47,990 bases of DNA from CAZJYC01 sp964550165. GTDB lineage: Bacteria > Acidobacteriota > Aminicenantia > Aminicenantales > Aminicenantaceae. The notes below the pieces were generated by a model. The model was not told where the DNA came from and did not search any database. It saw nothing but the letters and a program-made list of their open reading frames with translations. Shown one piece after another: positions 32,519 to 40,150 of the stretch. Within the stretch, counting starts at the first letter, position 1. The number at the start of each line of letters is the position of its first letter. The stretch spans positions 1 to 47,990 of the forward strand of contig CAZJYC010000011.1 of the NCBI GenBank assembly GCA_964550165.1. Reading direction: 5' to 3'. The translations under genes and the position numbers were made by a program.

Positions 32519-33643
32519 ATGGCCATCGAAACGAGCGAGGTAAAGACACGAAAAGACTTTAAAACTTTCATCTACCTTCCAGAGAAAATCCATGCCGACC
32601 ATAAATATTGGGTTCATCCCATTTACACGGATGAGTGGAAGTATTTTAATCCGAAAAAAAACAAAGCCTTTTCCTATTGTGAAACGATCCTTTTGCTCGC
32701 CTTCCAGGAAGACAAGCCTGTGGGCAGAGTTATGGGCATCATCAATCACCGCTACAACGAAAACAGGAAGGAAAAGGCAGCGAGGTTTGGCTATCTGGAG
32801 ACATGGAAGGACGAGGAAGTCGTCCGTGCCCTTCTGAATTCGGTTGAAGAGTGGGCGCGGAAAAAGGGGATGGCCAGGATCGTCGGTCCCTATGGATTTT
32901 CCGATCAGGACCCAGAGGGCTTTTTGATCGAGGGTTTCGAGTATCGCGCGACCATAGCCACCTATTGCAATTTTGAATGGATGCCGCGATTTGTCGAACA
33001 GAATGGCTATAAAAAGGATGTCGACTATTTTGTTTATAGGCTTGATATTCCGAAGGTATTACCGGAGTTCTACCAAAGAATTTATGAGCGAGCCCAGAGA
33101 AAAGGAAACTTCGAGATTGTTGAATTCAGGAAGAAGAAAGAGCTGAAGCCTGTCGTCAAGCCGGTCCTGACCCTCATGAACGAATGTTACCTCCAGAGCA
33201 ATATCTACGGTTATGCCCCTTTGGATGAGCAAGAGATGGAAGATTTAGCCAAGCGTTATATGCCTATTCTCGATCCAAGGTTTGTGAAAGTCGTCAAGAA
33301 AGATGGCGAAGTGGTGGCCTTCATTGTCGGCATCCCAGATCTGACCGAAGGCATTCAGAAAGCGAGGGGCCGGCTGTTTCCTTTTGGCTTTATAAAAATT
33401 TTGCGTGCCACCAAAAAAACAAAACAGCTGGACCTTCTCCTCGGGGCCATCAAGGAGAAGTACCGAGGACTGGGCCTTGATGTCGTGATGGGCGTCAAGA
33501 CTATCATCTCCGCCCATGAGGCCGGGCTGGAGGTGATTGATACTCATCATGAAATGGAAGAGAACGTGAAAGTCAGGGCGGAGATGGAGCGGATGGGGGG
33601 AAAGATTTACAAACGTTTCCGTGTCTACCAAAAAGAGCTGTAG
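32519..33643 (+). CDS. GNAT-like N-acyltransferase family protein
   Basis: This 374-residue cytosolic protein resembles a conserved family annotated as GNAT-type acetyltransferase in many anaerobes. Recognisable features are the FIYLPEKIHADHKYWVHP segment, PVGRVMGIINHRYNE (acetyl-CoA-binding strand region), GPYGFSDQDPEGFLIEGF, and a second GNAT-like half near AFIVGIPDLTEGIQKARGRL. The substrate is unknown. ATG 32519 has AGGAAAGG upstream and is preferred to the frame opening at 32438. It is monocistronic, between the rnf operon and a repeat element. Confidence 0.75.
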   Translation: MAIETSEVKTRKDFKTFIYLPEKIHADHKYWVHPIYTDEWKYFNPKKNKAFSYCETILLLAFQEDKPVGRVMGIINHRYNENRKEKAARFGYLETWKDEEVVRALLNSVEEWARKKGMARIVGPYGFSDQDPEGFLIEGFEYRATIATYCNFEWMPRFVEQNGYKKDVDYFVYRLDIPKVLPEFYQRIYERAQRKGNFEIVEFRKKKELKPVVKPVLTLMNECYLQSNIYGYAPLDEQEMEDLAKRYMPILDPRFVKVVKKDGEVVAFIVGIPDLTEGIQKARGRLFPFGFIKILRATKKTKQLDLLLGAIKEKYRGLGLDVVMGVKTIISAHEAGLEVIDTHHEMEENVKVRAEMERMGGKIYKRFRVYQKEL

Positions 33644-33704
33644 TCGCCTTAGATAACATCCCATAGCTTTAATGAAGGTTCTCTAGGGCATTTTTCATAA
33701 AGGA

Positions 33705-33991
33705 TATTGGGGATGGCTGAAGTGACCATTGAAGGCTTAGCCTTCCCGAGCTGTCCTTGAAAGTATTACAAGCGGAGGCTGAGTGGCGAGAAAACCGTTT
33801 GAAGGCTGAGCGGGCATGGTTCCTCGACCGAAGGGAGAGGAGAGCGAAGCCTGAAACCGAGAGGGATTTGCCTCGCTGGGGCAAAGCTCGCGTGTTTTCG
33901 AACCACTTAGCCGGAGCATTGCGCAGCCGCCGAAAAGGGCTGGGAGGGAACGGCGTTAAAAACCTGAAGGGGAGCGAGGCCATCCCCAATA
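33705..33991 (-). repeat. Dispersed repeat, copy C (287 bp, longest)
   Basis: The element is bounded by perfect 13-nt inverted repeats, TATTGGGGATGGC at 33705-33717 and its complement at 33979-33991. On the minus strand its first ~70 nt match copies A and B: GGCCTCGCTCCCCTTCAGG, then TTTTTAACGCC and CGGCGGCTGCG. The remaining ~200 nt are not in the other copies here. Spurious frames cross it, but I see no gene in the 354-nt gap between the GNAT-like gene and polA. Confidence 0.8.
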
Positions 33992-33997
33992 CCTCAT

Positions 33998-36673
33998 TTA
34001 TTTCGCTTCGGCCCAGTTTATTCCCCAGCTAAGGTGGACTTTTAGAGGAACCTTTAAAGGGAAGACCTTTTCCATTTTTTCTTGGACAAGGGCTTCCATC
34101 TCATCTCTCTCCCCATCCGGGACTTCGAAGACCAGCTCGTCGTGAACCTGAAGGATCATCCCGGACTTCAAACCTTGTCTTTTGATTTCCCGCCAGATGT
34201 CGACCATGGCCTTTTTCATTAGATCGGCAGCCGAGCCCTGGATGGGAGTGTTGAGCGCAATCCTGCGGCCTATCTGTTGCGTTATTTTATCCTTATGCCT
34301 GAGTTCGGGAACCTGGCGTTTTCTTCCAGAGATTGTTTCAGCAAATCCCTTCTCCTCTGCGCTCTTGACCATCCTTTCCAGAAAATCATGCACCTGCGGG
34401 TGTTTCTCAAAGTAGAGGTCGATAAATTTTTGGGCTTCGGATGTTGAGGTTTCCAACTCTTTTCCGAGGGAGAAGGCGGAGGCTCCGTAGATGATGCTGA
34501 AGTTGATGATTTTCGCCCTGCGTCTTTGTTCCTCTTTTGAAAGATTCGATGCTTTGCCAAAAACCCGGTGCGCTGTTTCGGTGTGGATGTCCCGGTCGTG
34601 AAGGAAAGTCTCAATCAAGTTTTTATCTCCGGAGAGATGGGCCAGGACCCGCAGCTCGATTTGGGAATAGTCTGCCGAGAGGAAAAGATGGCCGTTCTCA
34701 GGAATAAAAGCCCGGCGGCACTTCTGCCCTAACTCTCCTCGAACAGGAATGTTTTGGAGGTTCGGCTCGCTGCTTGAGAGCCTGCCTGTTGCCGTCACCG
34801 CCTGGTTGTAGGAGGTATGAATCCTGCCTGTCTCCGGGTCAATCAGAAGAGGGAGGGCGTCGGCATAGGTCGATTTCAGCTTCGCAAGCTGCCTGTATTC
34901 CAAGGCATATTGAGCGATGGGATGAATCAGGGCCAGTTCCTGGAGCGTGTTGACATCGGTGGAATAGCTTTTCGTTTTCTTCGTTCTTCTTGAGACAGGA
35001 AGGTTCAGCTTCTCAAAAAGAATTTGTGAGAGCTGCTGGGGGGAGTTGAGGTTAAATTCCACACCGCTGAAGGCAAATATTTTTTCTTGCAGACGGGCAA
35101 GTTCGTCTTGAAGCTCCGAAGATAGAGCTTTGAGGGCATTCTTGTCGATTTTGACGCCCCACATTTCCATGTCGGCCAAGACCTCGATCAGGGGAAGCTC
35201 GAATTTCCTGTAAAGGCCGTTCATTTTCTGCTCTTTGACCTTGGGCCAGAGAAGCTGGCTGAGCTGAAGGGCCAAATCCGCGTCTTGGCAGGCATAGGGA
35301 ACAACGCGGTCGATCCTCACTTTGTCCATGGTAACCCGGGTTTTCCCCTTTCCGACGATGTCCTCATAAGGAATGGCTTTGACCTGAAGATAAGTCAGTG
35401 CCAATTTGTTCAAATTGTGCTTTCCCCAATTTGGCTCGAGGAGATAAGAGAGGACCATGGCGTCCAGATCGATTCCTCCCAGGGTGACCCCCGCCCTTTT
35501 GAGCACGATATAGTCATACTTGATGTTCTGCCCGATTTTTTTAATCTCGGGGTCGGAGAGGACCTCTTCGAGGAGACTAAAGGCCGTTTCTTTTGGAATC
35601 TGCTGCGGAGCATTCGGGTAATTATGGCGCAGGGGAAGGTAGAAACCGCGATCGGCTTCTGTGGTAAAAGACATGCCGACCAAATGGGCTTGAGTGGGGA
35701 AGGGGTTATCGGTTTCTGTGTCGATAGAGACCCTTGTTGCTTTTTTGATCTGAACGACAAGGTCGCGCAGCGCCTTCTCTTCCAGGATGACTTTATAATC
35801 TTTTTTAGCGTTTTCTGTCTTCTCCAGGTACTCGGCCAGGAAGGTTGAAAATTCCAATTCCTGGAAGAGCTTGACCAGCTCCTTGGTGTTTGGCTCTTTG
35901 ACCTTAAAATCGTCCAGCTTGAATTTCAGATCCAGTCCTTTTTCGATCGTGACCAACTGTTTGCTCAAGCTCAACTGTTCCAGGTTTTGTCTGATCGCTT
36001 CCTGCAGGCGACTTTTTTTTACCCTGTCCAGATTTTTGAGAAGATTCTCCAGAGAGCCAAACTGCCGGATAAGGTCTTTGGAAGTTTTTTCTCCGATCCC
36101 AGGAACTCCGGGTATGTTATCCGTAGGATCCCCCCAGAGAGCCAGGACATCGATGACCTGGGAGGGGGAGACGCCAAAATAGTCTTTGACATTTCTTTCA
36201 TCAAGGTAGATTTCTTTGACAGGATTGTAGACCACGGTGCATTTGCTCACGAGCTGAAGAATATCTTTGTCAGTCGTGACAATGACCGTTAGAATTTTTT
36301 TGGAGGAGGCAAGTCGGGAAAGGCTGGCCAGAACGTCATCGGCTTCATAACTCTCATACTCGAAATGGGGTATGTTTAAGGCCGTGATCACTTTTTTAAC
36401 GACGGGAATCTGCACAGAAAGGTCTTCGGGCATGGGCTTGCGGTGGGCCTTGTAGTCCTTGAAGGCTTTATGGCGGACGGTAGGGCCCTTGGCGTCAAAG
36501 ACGATTCCAACGTAAGAAGGCTTCTCCGTCTCCATCAATTTTCTGAGAGTGTTCAAAAACCCGTAGATGGCATTTGTGGGGAATCCTTTCGAGGTAGAGA
36601 GGCGCTGGATGGCATAAAACGATCGGTAGAGGACGGAGTTACCGTCAATGAGAAAAAGTTTTTTCTCAGCCAT
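33998..36673 (-). CDS. polA: DNA polymerase I with all three domains
   Basis: The 891-residue protein has an N-terminal 5'-3' exonuclease (FLIDGNSVLYRSF; YEADDVLASL; GDPTDNIPGVPGIGEKT), a proofreading exonuclease that looks active (SIDTETDNPF; GQNIKYDYIVL; YACQDADLAL) and a polymerase domain (motif A LSADYSQIELRVLAHLSGD, motif B RRRAKIINFSIIYG, motif C VHDELVFEVP). The O-helix has Phe (NFS), as in most PolA. ATG 36673 gives MAEKKLFLIDGN; the frame extends 74 codons upstream, but it is antisense-like sequence overlapping the small gene at 36690-36941. Confidence 0.96.
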   Translation of the reverse strand: MAEKKLFLIDGNSVLYRSFYAIQRLSTSKGFPTNAIYGFLNTLRKLMETEKPSYVGIVFDAKGPTVRHKAFKDYKAHRKPMPEDLSVQIPVVKKVITALNIPHFEYESYEADDVLASLSRLASSKKILTVIVTTDKDILQLVSKCTVVYNPVKEIYLDERNVKDYFGVSPSQVIDVLALWGDPTDNIPGVPGIGEKTSKDLIRQFGSLENLLKNLDRVKKSRLQEAIRQNLEQLSLSKQLVTIEKGLDLKFKLDDFKVKEPNTKELVKLFQELEFSTFLAEYLEKTENAKKDYKVILEEKALRDLVVQIKKATRVSIDTETDNPFPTQAHLVGMSFTTEADRGFYLPLRHNYPNAPQQIPKETAFSLLEEVLSDPEIKKIGQNIKYDYIVLKRAGVTLGGIDLDAMVLSYLLEPNWGKHNLNKLALTYLQVKAIPYEDIVGKGKTRVTMDKVRIDRVVPYACQDADLALQLSQLLWPKVKEQKMNGLYRKFELPLIEVLADMEMWGVKIDKNALKALSSELQDELARLQEKIFAFSGVEFNLNSPQQLSQILFEKLNLPVSRRTKKTKSYSTDVNTLQELALIHPIAQYALEYRQLAKLKSTYADALPLLIDPETGRIHTSYNQAVTATGRLSSSEPNLQNIPVRGELGQKCRRAFIPENGHLFLSADYSQIELRVLAHLSGDKNLIETFLHDRDIHTETAHRVFGKASNLSKEEQRRRAKIINFSIIYGASAFSLGKELETSTSEAQKFIDLYFEKHPQVHDFLERMVKSAEEKGFAETISGRKRQVPELRHKDKITQQIGRRIALNTPIQGSAADLMKKAMVDIWREIKRQGLKSGMILQVHDELVFEVPDGERDEMEALVQEKMEKVFPLKVPLKVHLSWGINWAEAK

Positions 36674-36689
36674 AAGACGCTCGCCTCTT

Positions 36690-36941
36690 TCAGAGATGGT
36701 CAAACTTGCCCTCGGCAATATTTTTGAGGATTTCGTTATGCTGGGCTTCGACAATTTTTTGGATTCTTTCTTTGAGATCAGGACTTCCGAGATAATCCGT
36801 GTAGAAGGTTTTCCTTGACGAAAGGAGCTTTCCGAACCTGAAGATGAGAGATTCAACATAATGAGCGTGAATCCCCACATCTTGAGTTTGAACATGGTAG
36901 GATTCTGCGTTTCGCTTGATTTCGGTGTTGATGCCGCTCAT
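36690..36941 (-). CDS. 83-residue hypothetical protein upstream of polA
   Basis: I do not recognise this protein. It is mostly helical, without a signal or membrane span, and includes VQTQDVGIHAHYVESLIF and ERIQKIVEAQHNEILKNI. Two facts support it as a gene: a good promoter at 36964-36991 directs transcription into it, and its stop lies 16 nt before the polA start. It would be co-transcribed with polA. Confidence 0.6.
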   Translation of the reverse strand: MSGINTEIKRNAESYHVQTQDVGIHAHYVESLIFRFGKLLSSRKTFYTDYLGSPDLKERIQKIVEAQHNEILKNIAEGKFDHL

Positions 36942-36963
36942 GATGGGCTTAACTGTCTTGTAT

Positions 36964-36991
36964 ATTATACTCTCGACATCTCAGATAGCAA
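36964..36991 (-). promoter_or_regulatory. Promoter for the small gene and polA
   Basis: On the minus strand TTGCTA (36991-36986), a 16-nt spacer and a perfect TATAAT (36969-36964) lie 22 nt before the ATG at 36941. Confidence 0.6.
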
Positions 36992-37011
36992 GCCTTCCGC
37001 ATTAAAAGTAA

Positions 37012-37181
37012 GCATTCCAAATTCCGTGATTCGAAGAGATTTTGGGGAATAGCCTCGCTCCCCTTCAGGTTTTTAACGCCATTCTCCGTTCGCTCTTCTC
37101 GGCGGCTGCGTAACGCTCCGGCCATCTCCCAAAATCTTTGGATATTCAGGGAGCAATATTTTATCATGGAATTTGGAATGC
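37012..37181 (+). repeat. Dispersed repeat, copy B, with terminal inverted repeats
   Basis: A 170-bp element bounded by 19-nt inverted repeats, 37012-37030 and 37163-37181, with one mismatch. A second inverted pair lies inside: AGATTTTGGGG near 37039 and CCCAAAATCT near 37129. Positions 37046-37181 match copy A at 12821-12956 closely. Size and ends suggest a MITE; no transposase is seen in the window. Confidence 0.85.
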
Positions 37182-37272
37182 ATCCGCAGTAAAGAAGAAA
37201 GTAAGATAAAAAAGAATGAAAATAAAAATTTATAGATTCCGGCGAATCAGACATTTTGGGAAAAATAGTTGT

Positions 37273-37308
37273 GGCGTTAAAAATCTGATGGGGAGCAAAG
37301 CTATTTTC
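37273..37308 (-). repeat. Dispersed repeat, fragment D
   Basis: GGCGTTAAAAATCTGATGGG and the following GAGCAAAGCTATTTT are a degenerate inverted copy of the first 35 nt of the repeat core seen at 37046-37080. B and D face each other, so together they may be one longer, decayed element like copy C. Confidence 0.55.
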
Positions 37309-37319
37309 CTCTGAATTTA

Positions 37320-37347
37320 TTGACAAAGAGAGGCAAGATGGTATAAT
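37320..37347 (+). promoter_or_regulatory. Strong promoter for the yceD-rpmF-plsX-fab operon
   Basis: Perfect TTGACA (37320-37325), a 16-nt spacer and perfect TATAAT (37342-37347), 26 nt before the yceD ATG. It is the best consensus match in the window. Confidence 0.8.
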
Positions 37348-37372
37348 AGAAAAACTTATTCGGGAGAGAAAA

Positions 37373-37885
37373 ATGATCATAGATCTCGATAAATTGCCCG
37401 AGGAAGGGCTTGAGATTTCAAAAGAATTTGAATTCGCCAGTGCGGATATTGTGGATGAGGACGCAGTCTTTCTTCAGCCCGTGCATGCGGAACTCAGCAT
37501 CAAGAGATTAGGGGAGGAGATATTCATCAAGGGAAGAATTAGAGCGTGCCTCAGCTTTGTCTGCAGCCGCTGTCTAGCTCCGTTTGATTATCCGATCGAT
37601 TCCAAGTTCGATCTCGTTTTTTTGCCGGAGGAGCTCTATGAAATCAAAGAGGAACTGGAGGAAGAGGATTTAGACAGATCATTCTATTCCAGTTGCAAGG
37701 TCGACATCGAAGACGTGGTGTTGGAACAGTTGAACCTTTCTTTTCCGGTTAAACCTTTATGCTCTGAAGATTGCCAGGGACTGTGTCCTGTTTGCGGGAA
37801 AGTTATCGAAAACGGCCAGTGTTCCTGTGTGGAAAAGAGCTCTGACCCCAGACTGGAAAAATTGAAGACCTTTATAAAGAGATAA
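37373..37885 (+). CDS. YceD/DUF177 family protein
   Basis: This 170-residue protein is the DUF177 family member that almost always precedes rpmF; family members are linked to 23S rRNA accumulation. It has an internal CSRCLAPF motif and the C-terminal signature PVKPLCSEDCQGLCPVCGK followed by CSC. Its acidic middle region is typical. It starts 26 nt after a strong promoter and ends 4 nt before rpmF. Confidence 0.93.
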   Translation: MIIDLDKLPEEGLEISKEFEFASADIVDEDAVFLQPVHAELSIKRLGEEIFIKGRIRACLSFVCSRCLAPFDYPIDSKFDLVFLPEELYEIKEELEEEDLDRSFYSSCKVDIEDVVLEQLNLSFPVKPLCSEDCQGLCPVCGKVIENGQCSCVEKSSDPRLEKLKTFIKR

Positions 37886-37889
37886 AACC

Positions 37890-38072
37890 ATGGCTAACCC
37901 GAAGAGAAGACATTCCCATGCGAGGAAAAAAAAGAGAAGGGCGCACGATGCCCTTTCCATCCCTTCTTTAGCCCTGTGTCCCAACTGCGGCAATCCCAAG
38001 TTGCCGCATCGAGCCTGTCCTGCGTGCGGATTTTATCGGGAAAGGCAGGTCATTGAAGGGAGCGAAAGCTGA
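37890..38072 (+). CDS. rpmF: Large ribosomal subunit protein bL32, zinc-type
   Basis: This 60-residue protein starts MANPKRRHSHARKKKRRAH and has CPNCG and CPACG, the four-cysteine zinc site of bL32. It lies between yceD and plsX, the classic order. Confidence 0.97.
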   Translation: MANPKRRHSHARKKKRRAHDALSIPSLALCPNCGNPKLPHRACPACGFYRERQVIEGSES

Positions 38073-38083
38073 CAGGGGGATGA

Positions 38084-39109
38084 GTGAAGGTTGCTCTTGA
38101 TGCAATGGGTGGAGATTTCGGCCCCAGAGTTACTGTGGAAGGGGCGGTAAAAGCTTCCCAGGAATTTAAGCTCGAAATCCTTCTCGTGGGCGACGAAGAG
38201 CTCATCAAGAAGGAGCTCGGAAAACTTGACCATTCCAGGGCAAAAATCTCCATCATCAATGCCTCGGAAGCGATCAGCATGGGAGAAGGGCTCCTCTCTG
38301 TCAGAAGAAAGCAGAGCTCTTCCATCTGCATCGGGACCCAACTGATGCGGGATGGCGAAGCCGATGCCTTTGTCAGCGCCGGAAACACGGCCGCTGTCGT
38401 CTACATCTCCAAAAAAGTCTTGGGGGCCTTAAAAGGTGTTGATAAACCTGCTCTGTCCCTTCTTGTTCCGACCTTGAAAGGGCCTACCCTTCTGATCGAT
38501 GTGGGTGCCAACGTCAACTGTCGTCCTCATCATCTGGAGCAGTTTGCGATCATGGGGCATATTTTCATGGAGAACGTGCTCGGTCTCCAAAAGCCCAGGA
38601 TCGGGTTGATGAGCGTTGGGGAAGAGGACTCCAAAGGTAATGAATTAACCAAAGAAGTTTTTGAAAGACTCCAAGCCTCTCCGATGAATTTCATCGGAAA
38701 TGTGGAAGGCAAAGACATCTACTCCGGGAAAGTCGATGTCATCGTCAGCGATGGGTTTACAGGCAATGTTGCTTTAAAGGTGAGTGAAGGGGTAGTGGAG
38801 ACCTTCTTTTATATGGCTCGCACGGAAATCATGAAAAACGTTTTCGCCAAGATCGGTTTTTTGCTGATGAAGAGAAACCTGAAAAAGCTTTACAGGAAGT
38901 TTGATTACACCGAGTATGGAGGAGCGCAGCTTTTGGGAATAAACGGCGTCTGCATCATCGGTCATGGCCGCTCCAACGCCACGGCTGTTAAGAGCGCGGT
39001 CAGAGTGGCCAAAGATTTTGTCGTGAACAAAGTTCAAGAAAAAATTCAAGACGAAATAGCTAAGCTTTCTAATCCCCTCGGTGCTGCGGAGTGCCAGGAT
39101 GAGCTTTAA
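38084..39109 (+). CDS. plsX: Phosphate acyltransferase PlsX
   Basis: PlsX makes acyl-phosphate from acyl-ACP for phospholipid synthesis. The 341-residue protein starts VALDAMGGDFGP and has VSAGNTAAVV, LIDVGANVNCRP, VSDGFTGNVALK and YGGAQLLGINGVCIIGHG. The start is GTG 38084, with GGGGGA upstream, 11 nt after rpmF. It overlaps fabG by 11 nt; there is no fabH or fabD between. Confidence 0.96.
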   Translation: MKVALDAMGGDFGPRVTVEGAVKASQEFKLEILLVGDEELIKKELGKLDHSRAKISIINASEAISMGEGLLSVRRKQSSSICIGTQLMRDGEADAFVSAGNTAAVVYISKKVLGALKGVDKPALSLLVPTLKGPTLLIDVGANVNCRPHHLEQFAIMGHIFMENVLGLQKPRIGLMSVGEEDSKGNELTKEVFERLQASPMNFIGNVEGKDIYSGKVDVIVSDGFTGNVALKVSEGVVETFFYMARTEIMKNVFAKIGFLLMKRNLKKLYRKFDYTEYGGAQLLGINGVCIIGHGRSNATAVKSAVRVAKDFVVNKVQEKIQDEIAKLSNPLGAAECQDEL

Positions 39110-39839
39110 AGAAAAGATATCGGTCGTGACCGGGTCCTCGCAGGGAATCGGCGAGGCCATAGCCCTTGAGCTTGCCAAGGAAGGGTCTGAGCTGGTACTC
39201 GTGGACGTTCAGAAAGAGAAGCTGGAAGAAGTAGCCCGCAGAATAAGGGAGAATCAAGGCAAAGCTTCAGCTTACAGTGCCGATGTCTCCCGCCTGGATG
39301 AGGTCGCACAGCTTGTCAAAGCTATTCTGGACAAACACAAGACAATCGACCATCTTGTCAACAATGCTGGCATAACGCGGGATAATTTGCTGATGCGGAT
39401 GACGGAGGAAGAATGGGATGCTGTTCTGGCTGTGAACTTAAAAGGAGTTTTTAATTTTTCCAAGGCTGTCATAAGACACATGATCAGCAATCGTTATGGC
39501 CGGATCGTCAACATCTCTTCAGTCGTAGGTCTGATAGGGAATGCCGGACAATGCAACTACGCCGCTTCAAAAGCGGGCGTTATCGGATTCACCAAGTCTT
39601 TGGCCAGGGAGGTTGCCTCGCGGGGCATCACGGTCAATGCTGTCGCTCCGGGTTTCATCGCCACGGCTATGACCGAGAGCCTTCCTGAGGCCGTTAAAAA
39701 AGTGTTCGTTGATTTGATTCCGATGAAAAGGCTTGGAATTCCGGAAGAGGTCGCCCGCGTTGTGAAATTCCTGCTTTCCGATGAAGCAAGCTACGTCACC
39801 GGTCAAGTCATCAACATCAACGGCGGAATGTTTATGTAA
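39099..39839 (+). CDS. fabG: 3-oxoacyl-ACP reductase FabG
   Basis: FabG is the NADPH-dependent SDR of fatty-acid elongation. The 246-residue protein shows the VVTGSSQGIGEAIA cofactor loop, NNAGITRDNLLMRM, the catalytic Ser-Tyr-Lys as NISSVVGLIGNAGQCNYAASKAG (Ser, then YxxxK), and the C-terminal VTGQVININGGMFM. ATG 39099 gives MSFKEKI; a longer frame would sit in plsX. Confidence 0.95.
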   Translation: MSFKEKISVVTGSSQGIGEAIALELAKEGSELVLVDVQKEKLEEVARRIRENQGKASAYSADVSRLDEVAQLVKAILDKHKTIDHLVNNAGITRDNLLMRMTEEEWDAVLAVNLKGVFNFSKAVIRHMISNRYGRIVNISSVVGLIGNAGQCNYAASKAGVIGFTKSLAREVASRGITVNAVAPGFIATAMTESLPEAVKKVFVDLIPMKRLGIPEEVARVVKFLLSDEASYVTGQVININGGMFM

Positions 39840-39887
39840 AAATCTAGAAATTAAATAGAAGAAAATAAAACTAAAGAGGAGGAAAAA

Positions 39888-40133
39888 ATGGAAAGAGAAG
39901 AGTTGCTGAAGAAGATAAAAGCGATTATCGCTGACAAGCTGAGCATCAGCGAGGACCAGGTTACCGAAGACGCCTCTTTTATCGATGATTTAGGAGCGGA
40001 TTCGCTGGATACCGTCGAACTCGTTATGGCCCTAGAAGATGAATTTGGAATGGACATTCCTGACGAAGAAGCAGAGAAGCTAACGACTGTGGGTAAAGCG
40101 ATGGATTATATTTTGACCAGCGTCAAGAAATAA
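39888..40133 (+). CDS. acpP: Acyl carrier protein
   Basis: The 81-residue acidic protein has the phosphopantetheine attachment site LGADSLDTVELVMALE. A very good AGAGGAGG ribosome-binding site precedes the ATG, fitting high expression. It follows fabG after 48 nt and precedes fabF by 17 nt. Confidence 0.97.
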   Translation: MEREELLKKIKAIIADKLSISEDQVTEDASFIDDLGADSLDTVELVMALEDEFGMDIPDEEAEKLTTVGKAMDYILTSVKK

Positions 40134-40150
40134 AGAATTCAAGAGCCAGC

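Noticed and set aside
33669..33989. 106-codon frame on the minus strand in the repeat element
   Set aside because: It lies wholly over the dispersed repeat (copy C), is Arg/Ser/Pro-rich low-information sequence, and has no ribosome-binding site.
36674..36895. 74-codon N-terminal extension of polA
   Set aside because: The family start MAEKKLFLIDGN fits at 36673, and the extension overlaps a separate small gene in another frame.
36949..37380. 143-codon minus-strand frame between polA and yceD
   Set aside because: It runs through the MITE-like element and across the strong yceD promoter, and the product looks random.
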